Notes under the pieces: generated by a model
What the model saw: only the letters and a program-made list of their open reading frames with translations
Told to the model about the DNA's origin: nothing
Databases searched by the model: none
Shown here: positions 9,772 to 22,221 of the stretch, in pieces
Layout of the letters: every line of letters starts with the position of its first letter
How positions within the stretch are numbered: position 1 is the stretch's first letter
Made by a program: the position numbers and the translations under genes
Assembly (NCBI GenBank): GCA_028554645.1
Contig: JAQOOI010000015.1
Coordinates: 310,001 to 374,000 of the forward strand
Reading direction: 5' to 3'
Origin: Omphalotus guepiniiformis
Lineage: Eukaryota; Basidiomycota; Agaricomycetes; Agaricales; Omphalotaceae
DNA length: 64,000 nt

Positions 9772-12176
9772 ATGTCCACAGTTAACTCAAACAAACTTAG
9801 CCTCACCACTTTCAAGTTTCGTTCCGGTGTCGGATTCGCTTCGTCGCGACTTGAATCTCCGCCTGCTTCCTCTCCAGATCCAGGCGAACTCGGACTTCCT
9901 CGTGCCGTAACTCCTCCACCAGCTCCTCCCTTACCCGAGGCTCCCCAGCTCAAGACAACGCCGTTAAAGAGCACGCTATCTAGCATTGGTGGCCACACAT
10001 CGACCCAACCAACACGCGTGCAACGAATGAAAGCTTACGCTACTGAGATGAAAGAGGAATTCCTGGGACCTATGTCAGTGACAGATTTTGTCGATCATTA
10101 TTTCCCCAATGCTGGGGAGATTCCATGGGACGAGAAGAAGAGTGCACTCGACGAGTTGTTGAAAGCCGACACGGTAAAATCCGAGGAAAACTTGTATTCA
10201 ATTCTGGTCAGTACCACGATCTTCTTTTGAAATGATCAGAGTTTCTAATTGCGCTGCTGTAGGTTGAATCGCTCGGCGCATTTTGTGATGGGAGCATGGA
10301 GCTTGTCGACACCTCTAAGAATATAGACACAGTCAACGCTGGAGCGGAGCAGGATGAAGTGAAACCGGATATCACTATGTATAAGGTCGACTCGGGAAGA
10401 GTGAGGATAACGGATATGTCTCTTGCACAGACACATGTCGAGGTGAAATTCGACCCACAAGATGACCCGTTCACCGACGTTCGAAGCGAAGATACACCCT
10501 TTGTACACACTAGCCAAAGAGCCGAAGGAACGCGGGGGCAAATCATCACTTATGCAATCGCTCAACTCTCCCGGCAGTACCGCACACACCTCTTCACAGT
10601 CTTCGTTCAGAAGGAATGGGCGAGGCTCATACGCTGGGATCGTTCTGGTGCAGTGGTGACCCAGAAATTCAATATTAGCACTGTCGAGGGTGCGAAACTC
10701 CTTGCAGAGTTCGTTTGGAGATTCACTCGAGCTTCGGATGCCACTCGTGGACTGGACGAGACAGTGACACGTCCTGGGGAAGAAGATGCTGAGCAGGTCG
10801 CCCGCGCTCGCCAAGAACTTGGTCTAGCTCCCACAGCTCCTATGTGGAAGTTTGCTGTCTACGACGACAAGAAGAAGGGAGAAGTGATGTATTGCTATGG
10901 GAGCAATCCTCGTTTCCGGGGTCGAAGTGCTCTTATTGGCCGTTGCACGCGTTGTACACTGGTTTGGGATCCGATGAGGGAGCGATGTGTTCTTTTGAAG
11001 GATACTTGGCGTGTGGTTGGGGAGAATATGATGAAGGAAGGTGATGTGTATGATCGACTTCAAAACGCAAAAGTGCAACATATCGCAAAATTTTATCAAG
11101 CCGGCGACATTCCTCTACCTCATCATCATACTGAAACAACCGACGTCGATCTTCCGGCAGGTCTCAGAAGTCTCCGCCAACACCAACATTATCGAATGTT
11201 GCTGGAAGATGTCGGTGAAGACATCACACACTTCGACCACACTCGCAATCTGGCTTCTGCAGTGAAAGATGCAATGAAAGGCGAGTATATTCACTACTAC
11301 CTTTCCTTCCCATTGTGACTGATTAATTACGATTAGCTCATCAAGAGGCATACTACGAGGCCGGGATCTTGCATCGGGACATCAGTGCAGGAAATATTTT
11401 GGTTGGCAAAGATGGACAAGGTTACCTGATTGATTGGGACCTCTCTAAGCCGGTCGAAGATCTGGGAGCGGGAGCACGGCAACCTGTGCGCACGGTATGT
11501 CATTGTCTTCATGGTCTTTACTTGAGATTGACAAGTTTTATGCTGTTAGGGCACCTGGCAATTTATTGCGGCTCGGCTGCTCTTGGCCCCTGTACCAGGT
11601 TCAAAACCTGTCTTCCCCGAACTCGAGGATGACCTTGAGAGTTTCTTCCATGTCTTGAGCTGGACAATACTTCGGTTCACGATTCACGGTGTTCAGGACC
11701 CAATCTTGAAGAATATACTCGTCAGAGTTTATGATGATACTTGGGACAATCCATATGCTCCTGGAGGAGTTGATGGAGGCACAAATAAGAGAGATCATAT
11801 CGTGAGCAAGTACATGGCCAAATGTGCCGGACTTCCTCCGACTGCGCTTCGAGACTTGGTATGCGATCTCGAGACCGTGTTCACGATCCGGTATGAGGAT
11901 AAAGCTTTCTCCCAAGTGTTAAACGACAAGTGGAACATGGATTATGAAGTTGCCTCTGATGATATCCGTCAAGAAATGGAGGCGGCGGATGACAGAGGTA
12001 TCTTACGCAGGGAAAGGCTCAACTCAGTTTGGATGATAAAGCGCTTCCAGGAGGCCATCGACTCTGACAACTGGCCTGAAGAACAATGTGTGCGCCACGA
12101 ACATAACATCACCTTGAGCAAGCGGAAGGGCGTGTTCAATGGGTCGGAGTCACAGGCGAAGAGATCGAGACATTGA
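9772..12176 (+). CDS. FunK1-type protein kinase, complete copy 2
   Basis: Four exons: 9772-10206, 10263-11280, 11337-11494 and 11550-12176, 745 residues. Intron 2 (11281-11336) has a GC donor (AAAG|GCGAGT); the others are GT-AG. A Pro-rich N-terminus (about residues 25-70) is followed by a conserved block, GPMSVTDFVDHYFPNAGEIP. Then come the N-lobe, the segment GRSALIGRCTRCTLVWDP and LLKDTWRVVGENM, then QHQHYRMLLEDVGEDITHFD. The catalytic loop is HRDISAGNILVG (about residues 497-506), followed by GYLIDWDLSKP. The C-lobe includes ELEDDLESFFHVLSW and ends in a basic tail (KRSRH). All residues expected for activity in this fungal-specific kinase family are present. Substrates are unknown; the family is much expanded in multicellular mushrooms. 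Confidence 0.85.
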
Positions 12177-12599
12177 TCTCGAAGTTACCCTAGGGTGGAT
12201 ACGATCTTTGTAGGATTATTTCGTGTATTTTACTTGCAATCTGTACTACGTTTACTGTAATTGGACATGCGATGTCGTATATATTCGAACTAGTCACGGT
12301 AGTAGAATTAACTTGAAAGAATCTACTCTTGACTTCGAATTTCCAACCCGGAAAGTTTTCCGCTTTTCACCTCTAAAACTGAAGCATGATCCACATTCTT
12401 TTCTCCATCGACGACATACATACCCAGCGGTCAACTGTTCAGTGTCCGCATTCCGGCGAGTATACTCTTGCCACTTACTACACTCTTTCTTCAAACACAG
12501 TTTCGCTTTCCTTTGATTTTCGCCTCTCTTCCGCGACAAAACGTTGGGATCGTGCTACGTATACGTGTCGCACGACATTCTGCAGCTGTCCCAGCCCTT

Positions 12600-13830
12600 C
12601 GAGGCGAGGATTTAGAAGCTAGCGCAGAGCTCGATTCCATGTCTAAAATTTCCTTGCGTTGGACCTGACAAACTTTCGGCTGGTTGGGATTATATGAATG
12701 CCTTGTTAGCTTGCTGCTTGCAGAGCCTAAATCGAAAGCAGGATTTTGGTCACTTTTCAGGTTCTTTTCATCCTTTTTTTTATTGAGTATCATGTGACGA
12801 AGTCTCTAGGTGAACATTTACAAACGCTAATCGTACGAATAATGCGCATATATCTGAAGCCGAGCCCGTCAATGAGAATCGAGCCACCAAGGTGTCTTGT
12901 ATCGACCGTACCAGCAGCACTCAAAGGGCTAGTTGCTCACCCTGTTCGACTTGACTTCCCAAATCTAATGGGACTAGGTCCTGCGCTGCATTCTGCGTCG
13001 ACGTGTGTCAAAGTCTACACCACCGTTTCCTGCTGGAACATCAAGATCGCCTTCACGCATGGTGAGCCAGAAGCCAGCAAACCTGAATCTTTCCTTATCC
13101 CAACGCTCTTGGAAACCCTGGCCGTTTGTCTCCAAATCCGAACCTTCATCCATCTACTTTACTGCCTGCTACTCCAGTTAAACGCCTGCTACAGCGGCAG
13201 TGGATCTGATACATGTCCAGGCCGAGGGTGTAACGGGGAGATCACGCCAAGAGAAGAACTACGGAGGTTCTCTAATTAGCTTTGGTCGAAGGAGGAGAGG
13301 GATGGGTGGCAGCATTTAGAATGGTTTTTGACATCGGTGGGTACATCTGTGTCTGGCTTTCCCATTACGATACTAATACTTTCCGATAAATCTAGCTTTC
13401 CTTCGTCTTCCTTTCCTCACCTCTGCTTTGCCTCACTACACCTCGTCAAATATCCTACAACATCATCGCCCCCGGGAGCAAGAGCACCATGTCAGGTCCA
13501 ATCAAAGCATCGAGCGAGACGGCTCAAGCTCAACCCCACGACAAAGGAGCTCTCAACCTTCCCTCTACTCTCCTGGGATCCAACACTCACTCAGCATTCT
13601 TCTCCCTCCCTCCCGTCCAGCCAGAATCTCCTATATCTTCAGTGCTGGTCACATCCCTACCCCTCTCCCTGGACAACTTTCTGCGTTACCCTAGTGGATT
13701 TGCTGGGGCAGGAGAGGCAGTGCACTTACACCAACTCAACGGAGGGCAAAGCTGTGCTCAGGAAGAATTTCAGGAAGACGTTGCGTACTCCGAGCGGCCT
13801 TAAGGTTCGGATGCGGACGGTGTTTGTGCT
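12600..13830 (+). pseudogene. Trs65 pseudogene downstream of FunK1 copy 2
   Basis: This decayed copy covers exons 1-2 and the start of exon 3 of the Trs65-like gene. Matching pieces include 'ctttcggctggttggg' (12674-), the 3' end of exon 1 ('cctaaatcgaaagcagg'), exon 2 pieces such as GLGPALHSASTCVKV and SKPESFLIPT, the exon 2/intron 2 junction ('gacatcggtgggtac', near 13330) and the exon 3 start ('tctagctttccttcg', near 13396). The last part reads ALNLPSTLLGSNTHSAF and SLPPVQPESPISS. Stops and frame changes are scattered throughout. The 3' end shares a peculiar rearranged segment (VHLHQLNGGQSCAQE) with the pseudogene near 56.8 kb, so these two copies share a history. Confidence 0.75.
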
Positions 13831-13869
13831 TTATTGACGGAGGGGATGAGCATACGGTCCACACCGGCC

Positions 13870-14090
13870 TCGCCAGTATTCCTTTGCTCGTTTGATTTGC
13901 TCAGAAACACTTTCTTAATTCGTGGACCAGGACGAAGACGATTTTGTCCCTTTTGGGTGCACAGAAGGAGCCTACCGAGGGATTGTCCTACAACATGGTC
14001 CAGGGTCAAGAGTTGCCAGGTAGAAGGCCTCAAGTTTCGGATGCAAGAGACATTGACAGACTAACAGTGCTATTAAGCATTTTTTACAAA
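13870..14090 (+). pseudogene. Scrap of the EF-hand/ZZ gene family
   Basis: 'tgctcagaaacactttcttaat' and 'agaaggagcctaccgaggga' resemble exon 9 of the gene at 25717 ('tgcacagaaacatattcttaat' and 'tgaaggagcgtaccgaggga'), giving LLGAQKEPTEGLS against LFGALKERTEGLT. Just downstream, 'ggatgcaagagacattgacag' and 'acagtgctatt' resemble exon 2 of the gene at 29942. The two pieces are not in the original order, so this is rearranged debris. Confidence 0.5.
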
Positions 14091-14099
14091 AGGAAGCTA

Positions 14100-17000
14100 T
14101 ATCCCACGCCACTAGCTAGTAACTGGCGTCTATCACATCCGAATATTGCCAGCACAATCTCATCGACCGTAAATCATCCTGCTGTCAGCACCTGCAGGGC
14201 TGGATTCCAGAGTAGTTGCTTCACGACAAGGGCTCAAACACACCCTCGGCGCAAACACAGCACCGCTCACGGCACAATGTTACAAGATAACTTCCCAATA
14301 TCAATGTCTGGCCGGGGATTGGGTTGTGGCTTAGCCCCCTGCAGTTAGATATCTATGATATTTGTCGTTAAGTTATCCAAGGTTATTCACTTCTTTGGAG
14401 AAATGCATGCCTGCTCACACAGGCGCACATACAGATATATACAGAGAACTAGACCGCTGCCGTCATCACTCAAAGGCAATGCACAAGTTCGTAATCGCTG
14501 TACTGTATACATGCGCATTGCGGGTGATGTATGTACCTCGTCTGATTGATTTTTGTTAGCTCATCGTGTCTCGGGCGATACAGTCAGTTCTACTACGCCT
14601 TGATGTTTCGTTGACTACTGAGCCATATGTTCTGTTGGCGTCATGCTGACGCAAGTCCATCACGAGCGGAAGTACGCTCGTCTCCCGGACTAGGGCAGGC
14701 GAACTTTACTGCGACAGTATCACTATCTTCCGTATTCAAGCCCGTTCCAGGCGGGTCTACAAACTACAGCTGACAACTCTCGGATCTCTCTTCATTCTCA
14801 GAAGCAAGACCTCAAGAATCGAGTCGGGAAAATCTTAAGACTCAAAGGCCAAAAGATGCGGCGACCGACGTTCGGGGGACATTGCATAAGTCGGAGATCG
14901 GACCTGGGTATCCATGACTTGCTCACTATGTATACTACTCTGAAAACGGGAAGCACCATGCCACCCTGTCTGCCCCAGGTCATTCATTGTCAATACCGAA
15001 ATCTCCCTTCCTTAAATGTATCAACAAATGCCCTGTCACTCATTCATCTCGTTAGAGTTTGAAATACTCAGGTGTCAAGTCAATCCGTCGGACCACATCA
15101 TCAGCTACATACTAGTAGCTACAGGCACATCAAGACGGGACAAGCATCGATGTCTTCCTCAATTACAAATCATACCACAATCTTCAAACCTCCTTTCACT
15201 GGCTTGATTGCTCGATATGCACATTGGGCTCGACAAGTACTTTGATCACGATAAGTAACCCCGACTCAATCATCGATATCTTACAGCTTATGCACTTTGG
15301 TTTGCAGGTACTGAGGTGGTCATTCCTATAGTTCTGATCAAACTTTATACCCGGAACTTTGTACACCCCATCACGATGTACTTGCTGTATCGAAGCTGTA
15401 GCTCTCTCAGAATCATATGTACATGCGTACATTACCTATCGTGCACACTCAAAGGAGTCCCGTCTGGTCCAGGGCATGTATCTGATAAGTCGCTTTATTT
15501 AATCATGATCAGGAAGAAACTCGTACATACTGATGCTTAAGTAGTTACCTACAAACGGCCGGGGCCCCGCTGACTCTCCGTGACACCACATAGATTTACT
15601 GGACTCCAGGGCGGGCCGCAGGTTCACAAGGTCCTGAAAGTGTATACGTATTGTACATCATTAGAAAATGATGAAACGATCCTACTACATGCATAGATGC
15701 GAGTCAAAACCCGAAACATGTTTGTGGCTTTTTATAAACCTGATTTCAGTATATATATGTATGTGTACTTGTTCTTTCTTTGATACACAAGAAGAATAAA
15801 TGGAGATGGAGTGGAAATGAGGATGGGGAAGGCCCTGGGTGATGGATGATGGATGATCTTTGGTGGGCTTGTGAGTGTTTGCATATCCCTGGAACTCTTG
15901 CAAGTTTCAAGATGTGCTGAACGTGCAGATATTGTAGCTCGGAGAATCGGAGTATCCGGACAAGCTACGCGTCGGGGGAATTGCGCTACGCAGGTACAAG
16001 TACATAACTATCGTGTGCAAGATCCTGATATATCCTATTCGTACTTCATATATCCATTCGTATCTCATCTATCCATCCCCGCGATGATCGATAATCCCTC
16101 CGAGTCGTTTATGAACGATCATGATCATGATCATGGCCATACTGACTATACTAATCATGATCGTAGAGTATGCATATGCCCTGAGACCGAAGGCTCAACC
16201 GGAACCACAGGATACTCTAACGTCGGATATGCAAATGGCATGTGATATCGATGCGATGTGGGGGTCGTACTTTTGAGCCTGTTAATCAAGGTGACTACAG
16301 TAACTCAGTGTATAAACAACTTTTGGCACCGGCGAGATACTGCTGCGGTATTGCCTTGTTAACTGAAACGACACCCCACCGACAGACTCGGCTTTTCTGC
16401 AAAACTGCAGGTACGTGGAAGGAAAATGGTTAGTGATTAGCTTGAACTGGACATCGTAGCTTCTTCTTTCAACCCGAGATTCTGAGTCCACGAGGTAGCG
16501 GATGGCCGCGGTACATATGTATGCACTGGCCGCAGATACATGACCCTCAATCGGTCTTTCGGACGCTGCACTGGCCCATATCATTGATCACAGCGGTTTG
16601 CGGGCCTAGATTCTAATAGACGGACGCACGGACGGAGAGATTGATGCGTTTTTTCCGTTGTTACTACGAACACATTTATAATACATGACCGCGGCGATTC
16701 GTGATCCATGCTTGGTGCTGATACATGGTACAATGGCTCCGGTATGTACGTAGCGTCTCCGGAACGAGTTTTCCGGACCACCATACCCACCGGATCGTCG
16801 AAGGTACAGAACAGCCAACTGGGGCAGAAGCGTGCTTGATGCTTCCTGAGGATCTTGAATGTACATGTGCGAGAATCCTAGTCGAAGTCGACCGAAGGTA
16901 TATGTTTCTCCAATCACTTCTTGAGTAAATTTGTATTGTGAGACGGAATGTTGTTCTTCGAAGAAAGCTCGAGAGTCAGACAAGCGTGTGAAGAACTTGA

Positions 17001-17660
17001 ACTTGAGTGTATGTAGCATGAGTTGCGTCGAGACTTTATACTTGAGGCCTTGATGCCCGGAGGAGTCGTCTCCGGGAGTAGGTAAGTTGCTGTAACGAGC
17101 TAGTGGTACCGGTGTGAAAGATTGAAAAATTGATGGATTGCTTGCCTTAGATGTGTTACGCCGAAGATCATCACACCCGTGGGTGTACGATGTTCAAAGT
17201 ATCCGTGCGCGGAACGCCAACGCTCCAAGTAATGGATTCTGGAAGTCTTGGAAAGATATGAAGTACGAATTGGAGCAGAACTCAATAGTTGTGCATTCAG
17301 ACTCGCAGGAAGCAGCGGCAACCCATACGCCTGGTGGGGAACTAATATAAGTTTGGCCTAACGAAGTTTAGCGCAGGCTGTGGGGTAATGAGCTAGCTTC
17401 ATAGAACAGAAGAGCCGGTGCGATTACTTACGTATGTATCGTGTACACGAGCGTCAGCAACGAAGAGGTCGCCGTTGAATCGTATGACGCTAAACAGAGG
17501 GGGAAAAGAAGACAATTCAATGAATATCATATTGTATGATTTCATACCTCCGTCATAAAAAGATGAACGACATTTGCGGATTTTGAGAGGTCTCTGAAAC
17601 ACAGAACATTCAGCAAAGAGACGTGCAAAAAATGCCTTCAGCGGATCTATTGTGACATTC
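14100..17660. other. Intergenic, no gene recognised
   Basis: About 3.5 kb with many short open frames on both strands but no motif or credible exon chain. A small palindromic repeat (GATCATGATCATGATCATG) lies near 16118-16136. Confidence 0.45.
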
Positions 17661-17668
17661 CGGTCGGG

Positions 17669-18226
17669 TCAGGGATATATATAGAATTGTAGCGAGCGGT
17701 GGGGAAGGATCGAGCGCAAGCGTTGTGGGGCTGCTGTGAATCCCGAATTCGCGAATTGTGATTCGTGCGTAATGAAATGGCTGTTGGAGTAACATGCGCC
17801 ACGTATGTCATCACTGTGACTGTGAAGAACGGCGGGGTATCGTATGACTGCACTCAGAGTTTGCAATAGTACGTTTCCCAGGAACTTGTAGATGGTCAAA
17901 TGGACTCCAACCACTGCGCAATTTTTGCTAGTCGTATCTGAGCTTACTGCCAAAGTTGATAGCATGAACTGTGTACTTAGCTCCGACGCTGCGCCCGTAG
18001 AACGATCAGCCACGCAGATTCCCCTGAACTCCTCTACAATGGCAATTGCAATTGGCACAATTCCCCCGACTGCGGGTATTTCGCCACTCGCCTCAGCAAG
18101 GAGCAGCAAGGAGTTCAGAGATGAATCGGTTATGCACCGGTACCCTAAGCGGGAAAAGCAGTGAGGAGATCCGTTGGTTGTGAGCAGCTGAGGTGGGCAG
18201 CTGAGTGTCGTCGTTGCCTTCGTCAT
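17669..18226 (-). CDS. Possible N-terminal fragment of a helical protein
   Basis: An open frame of 185 codons. Its most structured part, LNSLLLLAEASGEIPAVGGI followed by VPIAIAIVEEFRG, resembles the amphipathic N-terminal helices often found in agaricomycete NLR-like and related proteins, where a helix ending in IP..GG is followed by a second one ending in EE. This is a resemblance by eye only. The downstream part (to 17669) is less convincing and could include intron sequence. No partner domain was found on the same strand below it, so it may be a truncated gene or a chance frame. Confidence 0.3.
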   Translation of the reverse strand: MTKATTTLSCPPQLLTTNGSPHCFSRLGYRCITDSSLNSLLLLAEASGEIPAVGGIVPIAIAIVEEFRGICVADRSTGAASELSTQFMLSTLAVSSDTTSKNCAVVGVHLTIYKFLGNVLLQTLSAVIRYPAVLHSHSDDIRGACYSNSHFITHESQFANSGFTAAPQRLRSILPHRSLQFYIYP

Positions 18227-18932
18227 CCGTTCAGCGCTGTGTTGTCACCATAACGTCACTCGTCACATAAGGCACAGCAACCTGTCCGAGCCCGTCGGCA
18301 TGCTACATCCGGTTCGGCAATCGTTTGTCTCCAAGGCAAACCAAGTCCGGCCTCTCCTGCAGGCCTCGGCCGGCGATGTTGATTCTGGGGTATGAATGTC
18401 AGATTTGGACTGAATTACCCGAATCTTTGGGGTGATCGGCACTTCCCGAACTCCCTTTAGGGAAGATTAATTTATTCCGGAGGCTATATTCTTTATTAGG
18501 TGAGACGGTCCGTCTGCCGTTTACGAATTTTAATTGCATATTTTTGCCACACTCCATGGGTTGCTCGTAATTCGAATCGGACAAACCGAAAGGGGATGTT
18601 ATTCAGGAAACCCTGTGTTTTCCCCTCTTTCCTCTCTTTCCTCCTTTCTCTTCACTACCTCTATCACGGTCGACGACAACGACAACGACGAGGACGGTGG
18701 CCAGCGATCCCATTGACACCGCGAGGATCCAGGAGTTTCCTCTATTCCGAATTGATTGCTCGTCTGCCTTCGACTCACAGTCTCAGGCGTTTCCGTTCCG
18801 AGAGGTTTTCACATTCTGGCCTCGTGTAGTGCATGTGCCTTCCCAGAGATCTCAAACAAGTGCTAGTGTTAGTCGAAGGAAGGCGTAGAAGCTCAAGTCA
18901 TTGAATTCAGGGTTAAGTTGGTTTTTATAATC

Positions 18933-21900
18933 ATGACAGACACAGATGCAAATGCAGCTAGTCCGGGCCTTAAACTAGGCCCCTCATATACCTCTAGGTC
19001 GACTTTCCGTGAGTCCTCCTCGCGTGCATATGAGAATCTGCAGAGGATAGGTGAATGAGACTTCTTTTTCATTGTGTTGTTTCTGATTTTTCTTGTTCCA
19101 CTTTGTTGTCTCTTGTTCTCAATCATCCGTGGCCACAGGTGCTATTTCTTTCACTGGACCAGGAAAGCAGCGACGACTTGGTCATCGACATACCCATTCG
19201 ACCCCCGTCTTCTCAAATACAGGCCTGTCGCCTATCCCATCGCTCTCGTCTATTGCGACAACGACGAGCGCCGAGTCGAGCACCCTCAGTACACCTACCT
19301 CGACTGTCTACCCTCATCACGCACACGCTATACACGTCGTTAGAGGCGATCAGCGCGCGCTAGAGATAGAAATAGAAGAAGAAGAGGAGGATATTCCTAC
19401 GCCTACACCTTCGCCCAAAGCAAAAGCTAGACTTGGCCGCTTCTCGAACGCGTCAACCGCGTCTAATTCTTCTCCTACAGCGATAGCAACACTATCCAAC
19501 ACTCTCAGTCCCAGTCCCAGTCCATCGAGAGCCACCGCGAACTTCATCCGGAAACTTTCCTCCCTACGAAGATCATCCACCGCGTCTTCTTATTCCCCTC
19601 CGCTTATAAAACACCCGAAACGTGCGAAACCTACGCTCGCGATGCCTGCAGCTATTTCGGTACAAGCCGATTCCTGCATGTCCCCGGCCAGGGCCAATGC
19701 TAGGTCGCCTCGCGCACTTCACGTTCAAGTCAACGGTAGTACCGATCGTAACGCTAATGGGGTAGGTGTAGGTGGTCATGTTGGAATGGGTGTTGGCGAT
19801 CGACGAGGACAGCCACATCCGCACCTTCAGCAGCTGCCTCCTAACCCTCATGCTCAACCTTATACTCAACCTCACCCCACGGTCAACTTAAATTTACGAG
19901 CTCCGAAACCTAGGAGAGCTACAGTTCCGAATACTCCTATGACTACGATGTCAGTACCTTCTTCACCATCCCTCCCTAAAACTCCAGCTTCTCCTTCGTC
20001 TGCTTCGTCGGTGATGTTGATACCGCAGTATCGTCCGCCTTCGAGGTCAGAGAGGTTGCTACGGTCGACGTTGTTGAAGGATGAAATGATGTCCAAGGCT
20101 GCAGCTGCATCTTCAGCAAATCCTTCTGGAGGCTCACTTTATCCGCATTCACCTCTTTCGTCATCATCATCCTCCGTCTCTTTCATCGCTTCCCCTACCG
20201 CCGCAGGGTCTCCCTCCCCGAAAGTACACAAACGAAGGCATTCGTCGCACGCTGTCACTGCTCCAGTGCCAGCCACGGCTTCAGCTACTGCGTATATCTC
20301 CACGTGCCCGTCCCCTCCCTCGTCAAAACCGAGGAGAATCAGGATTGAAGAGTTTGAGGATGACTCTGACGATGTGGTCGACCCAGCGCTTGTTGGCGCT
20401 TCTTTCTTATTCAGGAGCGCGATTACCAACGCCAGTTCGAGCCCGAGGACAAGGACGAGGGCCTCCCCGTCCCCTTCGCCGTCTCGGTCATCGGTTACTC
20501 AAATTCAGAGCCAGGGTCAGAGGAGGCGGTATGCGGGCGATGCAGAGTCGGAAAATCATCGACCGGCTGCGGATGTGTTGTCGAGGTCGAGGTCGAGCAC
20601 ACCTAGACCTGGGATGAAGATATGTATGTCTGAGCCTGGTCCTTTGGCGGGGTCGAGGTCGGGGTCAGGGGCGCATACACATAACAGGGAAGCTTATCCA
20701 CAACTGCCCCTGTATGATGGTTCTGGGTATAGCAGTGGAAGTGCGAAACGCCCGATGACGCCTCATGAGCAAGTGTTGAGGGCGAGGTTGGAAAGAATAT
20801 TGGTTGGTGTCGGTGAGAGTGTGGGTGTAGGTGAACGTGGGTGCGGGTGTGCTGAGTGTCAGGAACAGGAAGAGATGGATGATTGGGAGCGGAGGGAGAG
20901 GGAGAGGAGGAAGAAGAGGGTCAGCTTACCTTCTGAGAATGATATGGGTAGGAGGGTCGGGAGCGGAAGTGGGCTCTTTGGGTGGTTGTGGAAAGGCGAG
21001 TCGGAGGAGCAGGCACCGGGATATGGGCAGACGAGGGTTTCATCTGATTTTGAGCCAGAGGTTTGTACGATTCTTTCTTTACATACTCCTTCGCGACTGA
21101 CAGAGTACTCGATATAGTTCATCAACCCTCTCCCGACACCCTCGACACCGCCTCCACCTCCAAGGACTTTCAGGCAGGGTGTGAGCGAGGTTAGAACGCC
21201 CGATCGGAATATCAATGCGAGGAGGGAACGGGCATATACAGCCCCAACCCCAAATTGCAGTCCGAGCGTGGTTGCGGGTTTAGGCTCTCCAGGAAAGTTT
21301 GCGCAGAAACAGCAGCAGCAACAAGCTCAAGGACAGAAGCACAGGCATGTTTTCTCGTTGGAGACGGTGCCTAGTGTGGATGAACTGAAGGCAAAGTATG
21401 ATTCTGCCTCTGGGTCGGGGTCGCCGATAGGTTCTGAAGAGAGCGTGGCAGCGGAGGATGCCCATGGTGCAAGGAAGGATGGAGAGAGTGAAGAGTCGGA
21501 GGGTGATATGAGGATGATTACGCCTCCGCCCACCCCTCCTAGGAAGAACGGGGAGGTCCTTGATCCATGTTCAGATACTGCTGGTAGCAACCCAGTAAAG
21601 AGCCACAGTCGCGATGATGGTCGCATCTCGTTCGACGGGAGGCGGAGTGTGAGGAAGGATGGGATGGGGTTAGGACTTGGAAGACCTTCAACACGGGCTT
21701 CGACGAGTACGAATATTACTACCAGCGATGCTTCGTCGGGATGTAGCTCGATAGATGCCTTGGGGTTAATTTCGCCACAGAGTTCGAAGGCTGTCGTGCC
21801 GAAAGGCAATGCGGTTGCTTTGGAGGAAACTACGACGAGCTCTTCTAGTTCCTCATTAGACAAGATGACATCATCAGTCGAGTCTTCAACCTCTGGTTTT

Positions 21901-22221
21901 GGAGGGAAGAGATCCCCTAATAAAGCTCAAGTTCGAGGCAGCCCTAGAGATATCTCGTCTCTGTCTCCTTCTGAGTACGCATATATGCAGCTCTCTCCAG
22001 GATCGCAAGGGTTCAATGCGCGTACGGCTTCGGCGCAGTGTCGGCTTGTTGAAGGGTATGTGTCGTTCAGCGAAGTTGAAGGGCTCGGGGAGCCGCCTGC
22101 GAGCGCGCATCCGAGCATGTGTGAGGATGGGGACGACTATTTCTTTGACGGGAAGGGGAGCAGGGGGGAGGACGGTGGAGTCGGGAAAGGGTGGATTGGG
22201 AGATTGTTTGGTGCGAAGTGA
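18933..22221 (+). CDS. Long Ser/Pro-rich low-complexity protein, unknown function
   Basis: Three exons: 18933-19050, 19139-21060 and 21118-22221, 1047 residues. Both introns are GT-AG and preserve frame (LQRIG|AISFTGPGKQ and DFEPE|FINPLPTP). The sequence is dominated by Ser, Pro, Arg and Ala with basic tracts, an acidic run EIEIEEEEED, a Cys pair (CGCAECQEQ) followed by a charged helix (WERRERERRKKR), and a Gln run. Two short Trp/Phe-containing motifs recur: GLFGWLWKG near the end of exon 2 and GWIGRLFGAK at the extreme C-terminus. No enzyme domain is visible; the features suggest a largely disordered scaffold or regulatory protein. The long open exons, against expectation for random sequence of this composition, support a real gene. 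The 5' leader (18600-18900) is pyrimidine-rich, as in expressed basidiomycete genes. Confidence 0.75.

Noticed and set aside
9711..9998. Minus-strand frame of 95 codons
   Set aside because: Antisense to the Pro-rich first exon of FunK1 copy 2.
16118..16136. GATCATGATCATGATCATG palindromic tract
   Set aside because: A simple short repeat with no terminal duplication or neighbouring element; not evidence for a transposon or operator.
20859..21863. Minus-strand frames up to 178 codons
   Set aside because: Shadows of the low-complexity coding exons at 19139-22221.
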